A DNA stretch of 64,000 nt from Mycobacterium sp. ITM-2016-00316. GTDB taxonomy: Bacteria; Actinomycetota; Actinomycetes; Mycobacteriales; Mycobacteriaceae. The number at the start of each line of letters is the position of its first letter. The first letter of the stretch is position 1. The stretch lies in the NCBI RefSeq assembly GCF_002968335.2, contig NZ_CP134398.1, positions 2,604,001 through 2,668,000 of the forward strand, in the 5' to 3' direction. The notes below the pieces were generated by a model. It made no database searches. It had not been told where the DNA came from and saw only the letters and a list, made by a program, of their open reading frames with translations. The translations under genes were made by a program, and so were the position numbers. Shown in pieces: positions 54,104-64,000 of the stretch.

Positions 54104-55134
54104 CGGCCGGTCCCACGCGCGTCGTCGCGCTCGGTGGCGGCCACGGCCTGTACGCGACGCTGTCGGCGGCCCGCCGGCTCACCCCGCACGTCACCGCCGT
54201 CGTGACCGTTGCCGACGACGGTGGCTCCTCGGGACGGCTGCGCAGCGAACTCGATGTCGTGCCGCCCGGTGATCTGCGAATGGCCCTGGCCGCGTTGGCC
54301 TCTGATTCACCACACGGACGGCTGTGGGCGACGATCATCCAGCACCGTTTCGGCGGAAGCGGCGCATTGGCCGGTCACCCGATCGGCAACCTACTGCTCG
54401 CCGGGCTCAGCGAGGTGCTCGCCGATCCGGTGGCCGCGCTCGACGAACTGGGTCGCATCCTGGACCTCAAGGGCCGGGTGCTGCCGATGTGCCCGCTGGC
54501 GCTGCAGATCGAGGCGGATGTGGCGGGGCTGGAGTCCGATCCGCGGATGTTCCGGGTGATCCGCGGGCAGGTCGCCGTCGCGACCACGGTGGGCCAGGTG
54601 CGCCGGGTACGGCTGCTCCCGGGCGATCCGCCCGCGACCCGGCAGGCGGTCGACGCGATCATGGCCGCCGATCTGGTGGTGCTGGGGCCCGGGTCGTGGT
54701 TCACCAGTGTGATCCCGCATGTGCTCGTTCCCGGGTTGGCGTCGGCACTGAACGCGACCACCGCGCGGCGGGCGCTGGTGCTGAATCTGGCGGCCGAGCC
54801 AGGGGAGACCGCAGGATTCTCCGCCGAACGTCACATTCACGTCCTGGCCCAGCACGCTCCCGGATTTCAGGTGGACGACATCATCATCGACGCCTCGCGG
54901 GTTCCCAGTGACCGGGAGCGCGAACAACTGGCACGAACCGCCACGCTGCTCGGCGCGAACGTGGAGTTTGCCGCCGTATCCCGACCTGGTACACAGTTAC
55001 ACGACCCGTCGATGCTGGCAGCGGCGCTGGAAGGGGTGCGAGTGCGCGGCCGGGGGCCCGGCCCGCCCGGTGAGCAGGACCAGGACGGACAACAGACAGT
55101 GAACGGACCGAGGGGGGACGACTCGTGGCGATGA
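54100..55134 (+). CDS. yvcK: Gluconeogenesis/cell-shape factor YvcK (CuvA, Rv1422-like)
   Basis: 344 residues. CofD/YvcK family: [53 protein letters not shown] and [18 protein letters not shown]. Binds UDP-sugars; needed for cell-wall homeostasis, and phosphorylated by PknA/PknB in mycobacteria. A short Gly/Pro/Gln-rich tail follows. ATGA start overlap with rapZ. Confidence 0.94.
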   Translation: MTAGPTRVVALGGGHGLYATLSAARRLTPHVTAVVTVADDGGSSGRLRSELDVVPPGDLRMALAALASDSPHGRLWATIIQHRFGGSGALAGHPIGNLLLAGLSEVLADPVAALDELGRILDLKGRVLPMCPLALQIEADVAGLESDPRMFRVIRGQVAVATTVGQVRRVRLLPGDPPATRQAVDAIMAADLVVLGPGSWFTSVIPHVLVPGLASALNATTARRALVLNLAAEPGETAGFSAERHIHVLAQHAPGFQVDDIIIDASRVPSDREREQLARTATLLGANVEFAAVSRPGTQLHDPSMLAAALEGVRVRGRGPGPPGEQDQDGQQTVNGPRGDDSWR

Positions 55135-56108
55135 CGGCCGAGGTCAAGGACGAGCTGAGCCGCCTGGTCGTGAATTCGGTCAGCGCGCGCCGCGCGGAGG
55201 TGTCGGCGCTGCTGCGCTTCGCCGGCGGTCTGCACATCGTCGCCGGCCGGGTCGTTGTCGAGGCCGAAGTGGACCTGGGCATCATTGCGCGCCGACTGCG
55301 CAAAGACATCCACGATCTGTACGGCTACAGCGCCGTGGTGCACGTGCTGTCGGCCAGCGGTATCCGCAAGAGCACCCGCTACGTGGTGCGGGTTGCCAAA
55401 GATGGTGAAGCCTTGGCGAGACAAACAGGGCTGCTCGATCTGCGCGGCCGCCCGGTTCGTGGGCTGCCCGCCCAGGTGGTCGGCGGCAGCGTCAACGATG
55501 CCGAGGCAGCTTGGCGGGGAGCATTTTTGGCGCACGGTTCGCTCACCGAGCCCGGGCGTTCGTCGGCGCTGGAGGTCAGCTGCCCGGGTCCGGAGGCGGC
55601 GCTGGCACTGGTCGGCGCGGCGCGCCGGCTCGGCATCAGCGCCAAGGCCCGCGAGGTGCGAGGCAGCGACCGGGTGGTGGTGCGCGACGGTGAGGCGATC
55701 GGGGCCCTGCTGACCAGGATGGGCGCCCAGGACACCCGGCTCACCTGGGAGGAACGCCGGATGCGGCGCGAGGTCCGGGCGACAGCCAACCGGCTGGCCA
55801 ATTTCGACGACGCCAACCTGCGGCGCTCGGCGCGGGCGGCGGTCGCCGCCGCGGCCCGCGTGGAGCGGGCGCTGAACATCCTCGGTGACACCGTCCCGGA
55901 CCATCTGGCGCAGGCCGGGCGGTTGCGGGTCGAGCACCGGCAGGCCTCGCTGGAGGAGCTGGGCCGGCTGGCCGAGCCGCCGATGACCAAAGACGCGGTG
56001 GCAGGCCGGATTCGGCGATTGCTGTCGATGGCCGACCGCAAGGCCAAGCAGGACGGGATCCCCGATACCGAATCGGCGGTCACTCCCGATCTGCTTGAGG
56101 ACGCCTGA
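55125..56108 (+). CDS. whiA: WhiA family DNA-binding regulator
   Basis: 327 residues from the GTG at 55125 (M-A-M-T-x-[10 protein letters not shown], as in M. tuberculosis). N-terminal LAGLIDADG homing-endonuclease-like domain without catalytic residues ([35 protein letters not shown]) and a C-terminal helix-turn-helix ([21 protein letters not shown]). Controls development and division genes in streptomycetes. GAGGGGGGA lies 5-13 nt upstream; ATG at 55131 is the alternative start. Overlaps yvcK. Confidence 0.94.
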   Translation: MAMTAEVKDELSRLVVNSVSARRAEVSALLRFAGGLHIVAGRVVVEAEVDLGIIARRLRKDIHDLYGYSAVVHVLSASGIRKSTRYVVRVAKDGEALARQTGLLDLRGRPVRGLPAQVVGGSVNDAEAAWRGAFLAHGSLTEPGRSSALEVSCPGPEAALALVGAARRLGISAKAREVRGSDRVVVRDGEAIGALLTRMGAQDTRLTWEERRMRREVRATANRLANFDDANLRRSARAAVAAAARVERALNILGDTVPDHLAQAGRLRVEHRQASLEELGRLAEPPMTKDAVAGRIRRLLSMADRKAKQDGIPDTESAVTPDLLEDA

Positions 56109-56141
56109 CCAGCGTGCACGTGCTGAAGCCGTCACCACTAG

Positions 56142-57218
<1,077 letters not shown>

Positions 57219-57221
57219 TCG

Positions 57222-57245
57222 GGCGAGCGAAGCGACGGGAAAGAG
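57222..57245 (+). repeat. Dispersed GGCGAGCGAAGCGACGGG repeat copy E, between gap and pgk
   Basis: GGCGAGCGAAGCGACGGGAA fills the 32-nt gap-pgk spacer and supplies the only purine-rich stretch (GGGAAAGAG) before the pgk GTG. Nearly identical to copy C inside the monooxygenase gene. Confidence 0.65.
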
Positions 57246-57250
57246 AAACA

Positions 57251-58474
57251 GTGGTTGCAACACTTTCCGACCTGTTGGCCGGGGGTGTCGAAGGTCGGGG
57301 CGTGCTCGTGCGCTCCGACCTGAACGTCCCTCTCGACGACACCGGTGCCATCACCGATCCCGGCCGCATCATCGCCTCGGTGCCGACGCTGAAGGCGCTG
57401 GCCGAGGCCGGTGCCAAGGTCGTCGTGACCGCTCACCTCGGCCGCCCCAAGGGCGAGCCGGACCCGAAGTTCTCGCTGGCCCCGGTGGCCGCGGCGCTGT
57501 CCGAACAGCTGGGACGCCACGTCCAGCTCGCCGGTGACGTGGTCGGCACCGACGCCTTGGCGCGTGCCGAGGGCCTCACCGAAGGCGATGTGCTGTTGCT
57601 GGAGAACATCCGTTTCGACGCGCGCGAGACCAGCAAGGACGACGCCGAACGCCGGGCGCTGGCCACGGCGCTGGCCGGACTGGTCGAGGGCGCCGACGGT
57701 TCGCCGGGTGCCTTCGTCTCCGACGGTTTCGGCGTGGTGCACCGCAAGCAGGCCTCGGTGTTCGACGTCGCCACCCTGCTGCCGCATTACGCGGGGACGC
57801 TGGTCGCCACCGAGGTGAAGGTGCTCGAGCAGCTGACCAGCTCGTCCGAGCGGCCCTACGCGGTGGTGCTCGGCGGTTCCAAGGTGTCCGACAAGCTCGC
57901 GGTCATCGAGAACCTGGCGACCAAGGCCGACAGCATCGTCATCGGCGGCGGCATGTGCTACACCTTCCTTGCCGCGCAAGGGCTTTCGGTGGGCGACTCG
58001 CTGTGTCAGGTGGAGATGATCGACACCTGCAAGAAGCTGCTGGAAACCTACGGCGATGTCATCCACCTGCCGGTGGACATCGAGGTGGCCGACGGGTTCG
58101 CCGCCGATTCGCCGCACGAGACGGTGGCTGCCGACAAGATCCCGGACGGGAAAATGGGCCTGGACATCGGCCCCGAGTCGGTCAAGCGCTTTACCGCGCT
58201 GCTGTCCAACGCCAAGACGGTGTTCTGGAACGGCCCGATGGGTGTGTTCGAGTTCCCGGCCTTCGCCGCGGGTACCAAGGGTGTCGCCGAGGCGATCATC
58301 GGTGCCACCGGCAAGGGCGCGTTCAGCGTCGTCGGCGGCGGTGACTCGGCTGCCGCGGTGCGTCAGCTCGGCCTGCCCGAGGACGGCTTCTCACACATCT
58401 CGACCGGCGGCGGCGCGTCGCTGGAATACCTCGAGGGCAAAACCCTGCCCGGCATAGACGTCCTGGAGTCCTGA
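57251..58474 (+). CDS. pgk: Phosphoglycerate kinase
   Basis: 407 residues. [54 protein letters not shown], the hinge [14 protein letters not shown] and [11 protein letters not shown]. Transfers phosphate from 1,3-bisphosphoglycerate to ADP. GTG start at 57251 with a weak repeat-derived GGGAAAG upstream. One nucleotide separates it from tpiA. Confidence 0.96.
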   Translation: MVATLSDLLAGGVEGRGVLVRSDLNVPLDDTGAITDPGRIIASVPTLKALAEAGAKVVVTAHLGRPKGEPDPKFSLAPVAAALSEQLGRHVQLAGDVVGTDALARAEGLTEGDVLLLENIRFDARETSKDDAERRALATALAGLVEGADGSPGAFVSDGFGVVHRKQASVFDVATLLPHYAGTLVATEVKVLEQLTSSSERPYAVVLGGSKVSDKLAVIENLATKADSIVIGGGMCYTFLAAQGLSVGDSLCQVEMIDTCKKLLETYGDVIHLPVDIEVADGFAADSPHETVAADKIPDGKMGLDIGPESVKRFTALLSNAKTVFWNGPMGVFEFPAFAAGTKGVAEAIIGATGKGAFSVVGGGDSAAAVRQLGLPEDGFSHISTGGGASLEYLEGKTLPGIDVLES

Positions 58475-58475
58475 C

Positions 58476-59261
58476 ATGGCACGTAAGCCGCTGATCGCCG
58501 GCAACTGGAAGATGAACCTCAATCATTTCGAGGCCATCGCGCTGGTGCAGAAAATCGCATTCGCGTTGCCGGACAAGTACTTCGACAAGGTCGATGTCAC
58601 CGTCATCCCGCCGTTCACCGATCTGCGCAGTGTGCAGACCCTGGTGGACGGGGACAAGTTGCGGCTGACCTACGGGGCCCAGGATGTCTCCCGACATGAT
58701 TCCGGTGCCTACACCGGTGAGATCAGTGGCGCGTTCCTGGCCAAGCTGGGTGTCACCTTCGCCGTCGTCGGGCATTCCGAGCGTCGCACCTACCACCACG
58801 AGGATGACGCGCTGGTGGCGGCCAAGGCGCTGGCCGCGCTCAAGCACGGGCTCACCCCGATCGTCTGCATCGGTGAGCAGCTGGACGTGCGTGAGGCCGG
58901 CGATCACGTCGAGTTCAACGTCAATTCGTTGCGCGGCTCGCTGGCCGGGTTGTCCGCCGAGCAGATCAAGCAGGTGGTGATCGCCTACGAGCCGGTGTGG
59001 GCGATCGGCACCGGCCGGGTGGCCAGTGCCTCGGATGCTCAGGAGGTGTGTGCGGCCATCAGAACGGAATTGGCTGCGCTGTCCTCGAAGGAGATCGCCG
59101 CCGGTGTGCGGGTGCTCTACGGCGGATCGGTCAACGCCAAGAACGTCGGCGAGATCGTCGGCCAGACCGATGTGGACGGTGCGCTGGTCGGTGGCGCCTC
59201 GCTGGATGGCGAGCAGTTCGCCACCCTGTCCGCGATCGCTGCCGGGGGGCCGCTGCCGTAA
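58476..59261 (+). CDS. tpiA: Triosephosphate isomerase
   Basis: 261 residues, TIM barrel. [10 protein letters not shown] (catalytic Lys), VVGHSERR (His), [11 protein letters not shown] (catalytic Glu and loop 6), [11 protein letters not shown] and GALVGGASL. Last gene of the gap-pgk-tpiA group. Confidence 0.97.
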   Translation: MARKPLIAGNWKMNLNHFEAIALVQKIAFALPDKYFDKVDVTVIPPFTDLRSVQTLVDGDKLRLTYGAQDVSRHDSGAYTGEISGAFLAKLGVTFAVVGHSERRTYHHEDDALVAAKALAALKHGLTPIVCIGEQLDVREAGDHVEFNVNSLRGSLAGLSAEQIKQVVIAYEPVWAIGTGRVASASDAQEVCAAIRTELAALSSKEIAAGVRVLYGGSVNAKNVGEIVGQTDVDGALVGGASLDGEQFATLSAIAAGGPLP

Positions 59262-59296
59262 CGCGGGTCGCTCCGGAAAGACGGAATCGCACCCGG

Positions 59297-59302
59297 TAAA
59301 CT
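59297..59302 (+). promoter_or_regulatory. Candidate -10 element for secG
   Basis: TAAACT (TANNNT) ends 7 nt before the secG ATG, predicting a transcript that starts on or one base before the start codon. No Shine-Dalgarno is present. Confidence 0.45.
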
Positions 59303-59309
59303 CTGCGGC

Positions 59310-59546
59310 ATGGAACTCGCGCTGCAGATCGTGCTGATCATCACCAGTCTCCTGGTGGTGCTGCTCGTGCTGCTGCACCGGGCCAAGGGCGGCGGTCTCT
59401 CGACACTCTTCGGTGGTGGCGTGCAGTCCAGCCTGTCCGGTTCGACCGTGGTGGAGAAGAACCTGGACCGCCTGACGCTTTTCGTCATCGGCATCTGGCT
59501 GGTGTCGATCGTCGGTATGGCGCTGCGCATCAAGTACAACGTTTGA
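59310..59546 (+). CDS. secG: Preprotein translocase subunit SecG
   Basis: 78 residues. Two membrane helices (about 4-22 and 52-74) joined by the family loop HRAKGGGLSTLFGGGVQSSLSGSTVVEKNLDRLT. Part of SecYEG in the cytoplasmic membrane. Possibly leaderless. Its stop overlaps the TTG start of the next gene. Confidence 0.94.
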   Translation: MELALQIVLIITSLLVVLLVLLHRAKGGGLSTLFGGGVQSSLSGSTVVEKNLDRLTLFVIGIWLVSIVGMALRIKYNV

Positions 59547-59887
59547 CCGACCCACAGTGGCATGGACCGCAGCCGGGTGAGGGTGTGATCCTCACCCTGA
59601 AGTCACCGCCGTTGCCGGTGTCGTGGGCGCGGCTGGCGCCACCGGTGATCATCGTGAACGGCCGGCCGTTACCCGCACCGCGCCAGGGCCGCAACAGCAT
59701 TCCCGCACCGCCGGGGCGCTACCGGATTCACGTGCATCTGCGTTACCTGGTACCCGCCCGGATGGGCCCCGCCGATTATGACGCGGACGTGGCCGCCGGG
59801 CAGTGGACCGAGGTCGAGTACAAACCACCGTTGTGGACCCTCGGTAAAGGCTCACTGGGCCCGCCCCGCAGCGCTACCGCGGGCTGA
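59543..59887 (+). CDS. Small conserved protein, C-terminal membrane anchor out of frame
   Basis: 114 residues from a TTG that overlaps the secG stop (TTGA). Soluble beta-rich domain ([59 protein letters not shown]). After GSLGP the frame enters PRSATAG and stops, while the frame shifted by -1 reads [20 protein letters not shown] and continues as a membrane helix to a stop at 59953-59955. The normal protein is therefore probably about 136 residues with a C-terminal anchor, and a one-base change in the C-run at 59864-59867 has cut it off here. Function unknown. Confidence 0.6.
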   Translation: MTDPQWHGPQPGEGVILTLKSPPLPVSWARLAPPVIIVNGRPLPAPRQGRNSIPAPPGRYRIHVHLRYLVPARMGPADYDADVAAGQWTEVEYKPPLWTLGKGSLGPPRSATAG

Positions 59888-60002
59888 TCCCGATCCTGGT
59901 GGTGCTGGCGGTCAGCGTCGTGGTGAGCCTGCTGATGCTGTTGATCATCCTCTGATCACCCCTCGTTCTGCGGGCACGCCGGCCGGCGTCGATAATCGGT
60001 GG

Positions 60003-62798
60003 ATGGCTGACGGTACTGACATTGCGCTCGCCCCCATGGGATCGGTACATCGCACGCAGGTCGGACGTGAAGCCACCGAGCCGATGCGCGAGGACATCCG
60101 GTTGCTCGGCGCGATCCTGGGCGACACCGTCCGCGACCAGAACGGCGATGCGGTGTTCGATCTGGTGGAACGGGCCCGGGTGGAGTCCTTCCGGGTGCGG
60201 CGCTCCGAGATCGACCGCGGCGAGCTCGCCGGGCTGTTCCGCGATATCGACGTGCACCAGGCCATCCCGGTGATCCGGGCGTTCACCCATTTCGCCTTGC
60301 TGGCCAACGTGGCCGAGGACATTCACCGGGAACGGCGCAGAGCGGTGCACGAGGCCGCCGGGGAACCGCCGCAGGACAGCAGTTTGGCCGCCACCTACCG
60401 CAAGCTCGACGACGCACAGCTCGACGCCGCCGCGGTCGCCGACGCACTGACCGGTGCACTGGTGTCGCCGGTGATCACCGCACACCCGACCGAGACCCGT
60501 CGCCGCACCGTGTTCGACACCCAACACCACATCACCGAATTGATGCGGCTGCGCCTACACGGGCATACCCGCACCGATACCGGCCGCGATATCGAGACCG
60601 AACTGCGCAGGCACATCCTCACGTTGTGGCAGACCGCCCTGGTCCGGCTGTCCCGGCTGAAGATCTCCGACGAAATCGAGACCGGGCTGCGCTACTACCC
60701 GGCCGCCTTCCTCGAGGTCATCCCGCGGGTGAACGCCGAGGTCCGCACCGCGCTGCAGGAGAGGTTCCCGGATACGGCGCTGCTGGCCGAGCCGATCCTG
60801 CGGCCCGGCTCCTGGATCGGTGGTGACCGCGACGGCAACCCGAACGTGACCGCCGAGGTGGTGCGGCTGGCCACCGGACGGGCCGCGTTCACGGCGTTCA
60901 CCCATTACTTCGGCGAGATCACCACGCTGGAGGAGGAGCTGTCGATGTCGGCGCGGCTGGTGCAGGTAAGCGCCGATGTGGAGGCGCTGGCCGGCGCCTG
61001 CGCCGAGCCCGCCCGCAGTGATGAGCCCTACCGGCGCGCGCTGCGGGTCATCCACGCCCGGCTCACCGCCACCGCCGCGCAGATCCTGGACCGCCGGCCC
61101 GAACACGGACTCGATCTGGGGCTGCCGGCCTACGACACGCCCACCCAGCTGCTCGTCGATCTCGACGCCGTCGACGCATCGCTGCGCGCCAACGGCTCCG
61201 CGGTGCTCGCCGACGATCGGCTGGGCCGGTTGCGGGAAGCGGTGCGGGTCTTCGGTTTTCACCTTTCCGGGCTCGATATGCGGCAGAACTCCGAGGTGCA
61301 CGAACAGGTGATCGCGGAGCTGCTGGCCTGGGCCGGCGTCCATCCCGATTACGCCTCGCTGCCCGAAGATGAGCGGGTGACGCTGCTGGCCGCCGAGATC
61401 GGCACGCGGCGTCCGCTGATCGGTCCCGGCGCCGATCTGTCGGAGCTGGCCGCGAAGGAACTGGGCATCGTGACGGCGGCGGCGCGCGCGGTGAAGGTGT
61501 TCGGGCGCGAGGCGGTTCCGAACTACATCATCTCGATGTGCCAATCGGTGTCGGACATGCTGGAGGCGGCGGTACTGCTCAAGGAGGCCGGCCTGCTGGA
61601 CGTCTCGGGCGACGCACCCTACGCACCCGTGGGCATCGTGCCACTGTTCGAGACGATCGACGATCTGCAGCGCGGATCCGCGATCCTGGAAGCCGCCCTG
61701 GACGTACCGGTCTACGCGGCGGCGGTCGCCGCGCGCCACGGTCATCAGGAAGTGATGCTGGGCTATTCGGACTCCAACAAGGACGGCGGCTACCTGGCGG
61801 CGAACTGGGCGCTGTACCGGGCCGAACTGGAATTGGTCGAATCGGCGCGCAAGACCGGAATCCGGTTGCGGCTCTTCCATGGTCGCGGCGGCACCGTGGG
61901 GCGCGGTGGTGGACCCAGCTATGACGCGATCCTGGCGCAGCCGCCCGGTGCGGTGAAGGGGTCGTTGCGGATCACCGAACAGGGTGAGGTGATCGCCGCC
62001 AAGTACGCCGAGCCGAGGATCGCGCATCGCAACCTGGAGACCCTGCTGGCGGCGACCCTGGAATCCACCCTGCTCGATACCGAGGGGCTGGGGGACTTCG
62101 CGGAGAGTGCCTACACGGTGCTCGACGACCTGGCCGCGCGGGCGCAGCGGGCCTATGCCGAACTGGTGCATGAGACACCGGGATTCGTGCAGTACTTCAA
62201 GGAATCGACACCGGTCAGTGAGATCGGGGCGCTCAACATCGGCAGTCGCCCGACCTCGCGCAAACCCACCACCGCCATCTCGGATCTGCGGGCGATTCCC
62301 TGGGTGCTGGCCTGGAGCCAGTCGAGGGTGATGCTGCCCGGCTGGTACGGCACCGGTACCGCGTTCGAGGAGTACATCGCCGGCGACGACGCCAAGCTGG
62401 ACACGCTGCGCGACCTGTATGAGCGCTGGCCGTTCTTCCGGACGGTGCTGTCCAATATGGCTCAGGTGCTGGCAAAATCGGATCTCGGCCTGGCCGCCCG
62501 ATATGCCGAACTGGTTGCCGACGAGGATCTGCGGGCCCGGGTGTTCGACAAGATCGTTGCCGAACACGAGCGCACGGTGCGGATCCACGGGCTGATCACC
62601 GGCCAGGATGACCTGCTGGCCGACAACCCGGCGCTGGCCCGGTCGGTGTTCAACCGGTTCCCCTACCTGGAGCCGCTGAACCACCTGCAGGTCGAACTGC
62701 TGCGCCGGTTCCGGTCCGGTGACGAGGACGAACTCGTGCAGCGTGGCATCCTGCTGACCATGAGCGGGCTGGCCAGCGCGCTGCGAAACTCCGGCTGA
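60003..62798 (+). CDS. ppc: Phosphoenolpyruvate carboxylase
   Basis: 931 residues. Catalytic His in [13 protein letters not shown] (H161), [11 protein letters not shown], the [19 protein letters not shown] block ([18 protein letters not shown]), [14 protein letters not shown] (catalytic Arg/His loop) and the C-terminal [22 protein letters not shown] end. Carboxylates PEP to oxaloacetate, refilling the TCA cycle. ATG at 60003, the only Met ahead of the conserved [12 protein letters not shown]. Convergent with the next gene, gap of 3 bp. Confidence 0.96.
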   Translation: MADGTDIALAPMGSVHRTQVGREATEPMREDIRLLGAILGDTVRDQNGDAVFDLVERARVESFRVRRSEIDRGELAGLFRDIDVHQAIPVIRAFTHFALLANVAEDIHRERRRAVHEAAGEPPQDSSLAATYRKLDDAQLDAAAVADALTGALVSPVITAHPTETRRRTVFDTQHHITELMRLRLHGHTRTDTGRDIETELRRHILTLWQTALVRLSRLKISDEIETGLRYYPAAFLEVIPRVNAEVRTALQERFPDTALLAEPILRPGSWIGGDRDGNPNVTAEVVRLATGRAAFTAFTHYFGEITTLEEELSMSARLVQVSADVEALAGACAEPARSDEPYRRALRVIHARLTATAAQILDRRPEHGLDLGLPAYDTPTQLLVDLDAVDASLRANGSAVLADDRLGRLREAVRVFGFHLSGLDMRQNSEVHEQVIAELLAWAGVHPDYASLPEDERVTLLAAEIGTRRPLIGPGADLSELAAKELGIVTAAARAVKVFGREAVPNYIISMCQSVSDMLEAAVLLKEAGLLDVSGDAPYAPVGIVPLFETIDDLQRGSAILEAALDVPVYAAAVAARHGHQEVMLGYSDSNKDGGYLAANWALYRAELELVESARKTGIRLRLFHGRGGTVGRGGGPSYDAILAQPPGAVKGSLRITEQGEVIAAKYAEPRIAHRNLETLLAATLESTLLDTEGLGDFAESAYTVLDDLAARAQRAYAELVHETPGFVQYFKESTPVSEIGALNIGSRPTSRKPTTAISDLRAIPWVLAWSQSRVMLPGWYGTGTAFEEYIAGDDAKLDTLRDLYERWPFFRTVLSNMAQVLAKSDLGLAARYAELVADEDLRARVFDKIVAEHERTVRIHGLITGQDDLLADNPALARSVFNRFPYLEPLNHLQVELLRRFRSGDEDELVQRGILLTMSGLASALRNSG

Positions 62799-62801
62799 GG
62801 G

Positions 62802-63920
62802 CTACCCGGCAAACAGGTCGATCAGGCCGAGGGGTGCCCGCTCACCCAGGCACAGGTCGAGGGTCTCGTGCGCTTCCGCGGCGACCGCCGCGCTGCGGGT
62901 GAAGAGTCGGTCTTCATAGGCGGCGAGCGCGTCCTCAGCCGCTCCGGGATGCGCGGCGATCGCCGCGGCGAGTTCGGCGCCGTCGAGCATCGCTAAGTTC
63001 GCGCCGTCACCGGATGGCGGCATCAGATGCGCGGCGTCGCCCAGGAGAGTCACCCCCGGGACCCGGTCCCAGCGGTGTCCGTTCGGAAGGGTGTAGACCA
63101 TCCGTGGCATCGGCGCAGTTTCGCCGGCGGTGATCAGCGCGGTGAGTTCTGGTGCCCACCCGTGTAATTCGGCAGCCACCCGGGACACCGCGACGCCGGC
63201 GTCGGCGAAATCGATGGCGTCGACCCACTCTGCGGCACGTTTCAGCAGGACATAGGTGTGGATGACATCGCCCGCCTCGCGGTGCGCGACGACACCCTGT
63301 CCCGGGCTGAGCGAATACATGGCGCCGCCGCCGACCGCGCCGGCCACCATGGGGTGCCGCGCGTCGACGTCATGCAGGTACGTCTCGACGAACACCGCGC
63401 CGACGTACTCGGGCGTCGCGTCGGACACCAGCGGCCGGATCCTCGACCAGGCGCCGTCGGCCCCGACGAGCAGATCCGTCGCGGCGGCGGAGCCGTCCTC
63501 GAAGGACAACTCGTGACGACCATCACCGAGCGGCCGGGCCCCGGTGACCTTGCGTCCCCACTGCACCGTGCCGGCGGGCAGTGCGTCGAGCAGAATCCGG
63601 CGGAGGTCACCGCGCAGCACCTCCGGGCGTACCCCGGTGCCGTCGTCGGGAATGTCGAGCAGCACCGCCCCGTGCCGGTCGAGGATTCTTGTCGCCTCGC
63701 CGCCGCGATGGATGATCGTCTGGAACTCATCGGTGAGCCCCGCCATGGCGAGCGCGAGCTGCCCGTCGTGCTCGTGGATGTCGAGCTGGCCGCCCTGTGT
63801 GCGCGCGGCCGGTGAGGGATCCGAGTCGTAGACCGTCGCGGCGATGCCGTGGACGTGCAGCACCCGGGCGAGGGTGAGACCGCCGAGGCCGGCGCCGACG
63901 ATGGTGACGGGTGCCTGCAT
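62802..63920 (-). CDS. FAD-dependent monooxygenase, TetX-like
   Basis: 372 residues of the p-hydroxybenzoate hydroxylase fold. FAD motif GAGLGG at 9-14, GGQLDIHEHDGQLAL resembling the GGTLDLH region of TetX, VGADGAWSRIR, and LLGDAAHLMPPSGDGANLAMLDGAEL (second FAD motif and active-site loop). No membrane or quinone-binding helix. The substrate is unknown; closeness to TetX alone does not prove tetracycline inactivation. Two palindromic operators lie 19-60 bp upstream, so it is probably controlled by a TetR-type repressor whose gene would lie past the window edge. Confidence 0.8.
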   Translation of the reverse strand: MQAPVTIVGAGLGGLTLARVLHVHGIAATVYDSDPSPAARTQGGQLDIHEHDGQLALAMAGLTDEFQTIIHRGGEATRILDRHGAVLLDIPDDGTGVRPEVLRGDLRRILLDALPAGTVQWGRKVTGARPLGDGRHELSFEDGSAAATDLLVGADGAWSRIRPLVSDATPEYVGAVFVETYLHDVDARHPMVAGAVGGGAMYSLSPGQGVVAHREAGDVIHTYVLLKRAAEWVDAIDFADAGVAVSRVAAELHGWAPELTALITAGETAPMPRMVYTLPNGHRWDRVPGVTLLGDAAHLMPPSGDGANLAMLDGAELAAAIAAHPGAAEDALAAYEDRLFTRSAAVAAEAHETLDLCLGERAPLGLIDLFAG

Positions 63921-63938
63921 GATGTTCCTTCCCGAACG

Positions 63939-63957
63939 ACTGGAACGCTGTTCCAGT
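63939..63957. promoter_or_regulatory. Palindromic operator O1
   Basis: ACTGGAACGCTGTTCCAGT, 8-bp perfect arms and a 3-nt centre, 19 bp upstream of the TetX-like ATG. The form is typical of TetR-family operators. Confidence 0.65.
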
Positions 63958-63965
63958 GATTATCA

Positions 63966-63980
63966 TGGAACAACGTTCCA
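63966..63980. promoter_or_regulatory. Palindromic operator O2
   Basis: TGGAACAACGTTCCA shares the TGGAAC-N3-GTTCCA core with O1. Centres are 25 bp apart, about 2.4 helical turns. Confidence 0.65.
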
Positions 63981-64000
63981 GTTGTGTCAAAATGGCGGGA

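Noticed and set aside
60555..62684. 709-codon open frame antisense to ppc
   Set aside because: Shadow of ppc; low-complexity Arg/Gln/His composition.

Overview
The window is high-GC actinobacterial chromosome and reads as a rapidly growing mycobacterium (Mycolicibacterium type). The markers for that are mIHF, the lprG/P55 pair, a 13E12-type DUF222-HNH gene under a mycobacterial SOS box, GTG starts, ATGA/GTGA stop-start overlaps, and gene order close to the M. tuberculosis block Rv1379-Rv1440. The Rv2536-pepQ-efp-nusB block sits directly upstream of pyrR. No rRNA, tRNA, CRISPR array or intact insertion sequence was seen.

Layout. 1-2351: start of a divergent membrane-protein gene, then pepQ-efp-nusB. 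2352-6000: SOS-box DUF222-HNH gene, then two genes on the minus strand (unknown protein; beta-lactamase-fold hydrolase). 6000-14768: pyrimidine operon pyrR-pyrB-pyrC-(membrane protein)-carA-carB-pyrF, headed by a PyrR-binding RNA motif and almost entirely joined by stop/start overlaps. 14756-20106: secreted DUF2330 protein (minus), then mihF-gmk-rpoZ-coaBC-metK. 20103-23527 (minus): Baeyer-Villiger-type monooxygenase and two HSL-family esterases (lipH/lipI type). 23526-32720: YhhN protein, helicase-degenerate priA, DUF2207 and LemA proteins, fmt, rsmB, rpe, ribD. 32882-36436: a previously unannotated small ORF, a sugar isomerase-like TIM barrel, and the lprG-P55 operon (minus).

The riboflavin genes (ribE, then ribBA-ribH) are split by about 7.6 kb holding a 1545-residue secreted protein built from about 12 cadherin/VCBS-like modules, followed by two signal-less ORFs made of the same modules in the same order. 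A perfect 13-bp hairpin closes that island. The second signal-less ORF has a good ribosome binding site in front of ATC instead of ATG.

47.2-51.1 kb is the most unusual part. A GNAT gene is broken by an exact 25-bp tandem duplication. Divergent from it is a three-gene operon whose last two genes are MurL (UDP-MurNAc-L-Ala-L-Glu epimerase) and MurD2 (L-Glu-adding ligase), the alternative route for placing D-Glu in peptidoglycan. The first gene of that operon resembles a class IV (D-amino-acid type) aminotransferase but contains no lysine at all, so it cannot form the PLP Schiff base.

51.1-63.9 kb returns to core genes: uvrC-rapZ-yvcK-whiA, gap-pgk-tpiA-secG, a frameshifted small membrane-anchored protein, ppc, and a TetX-like FAD monooxygenase behind two palindromic operators. 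A family of about 20-bp GAGCGAAGCGACGGG-like elements is scattered through the window, in ribosome-binding regions and inside coding sequences.
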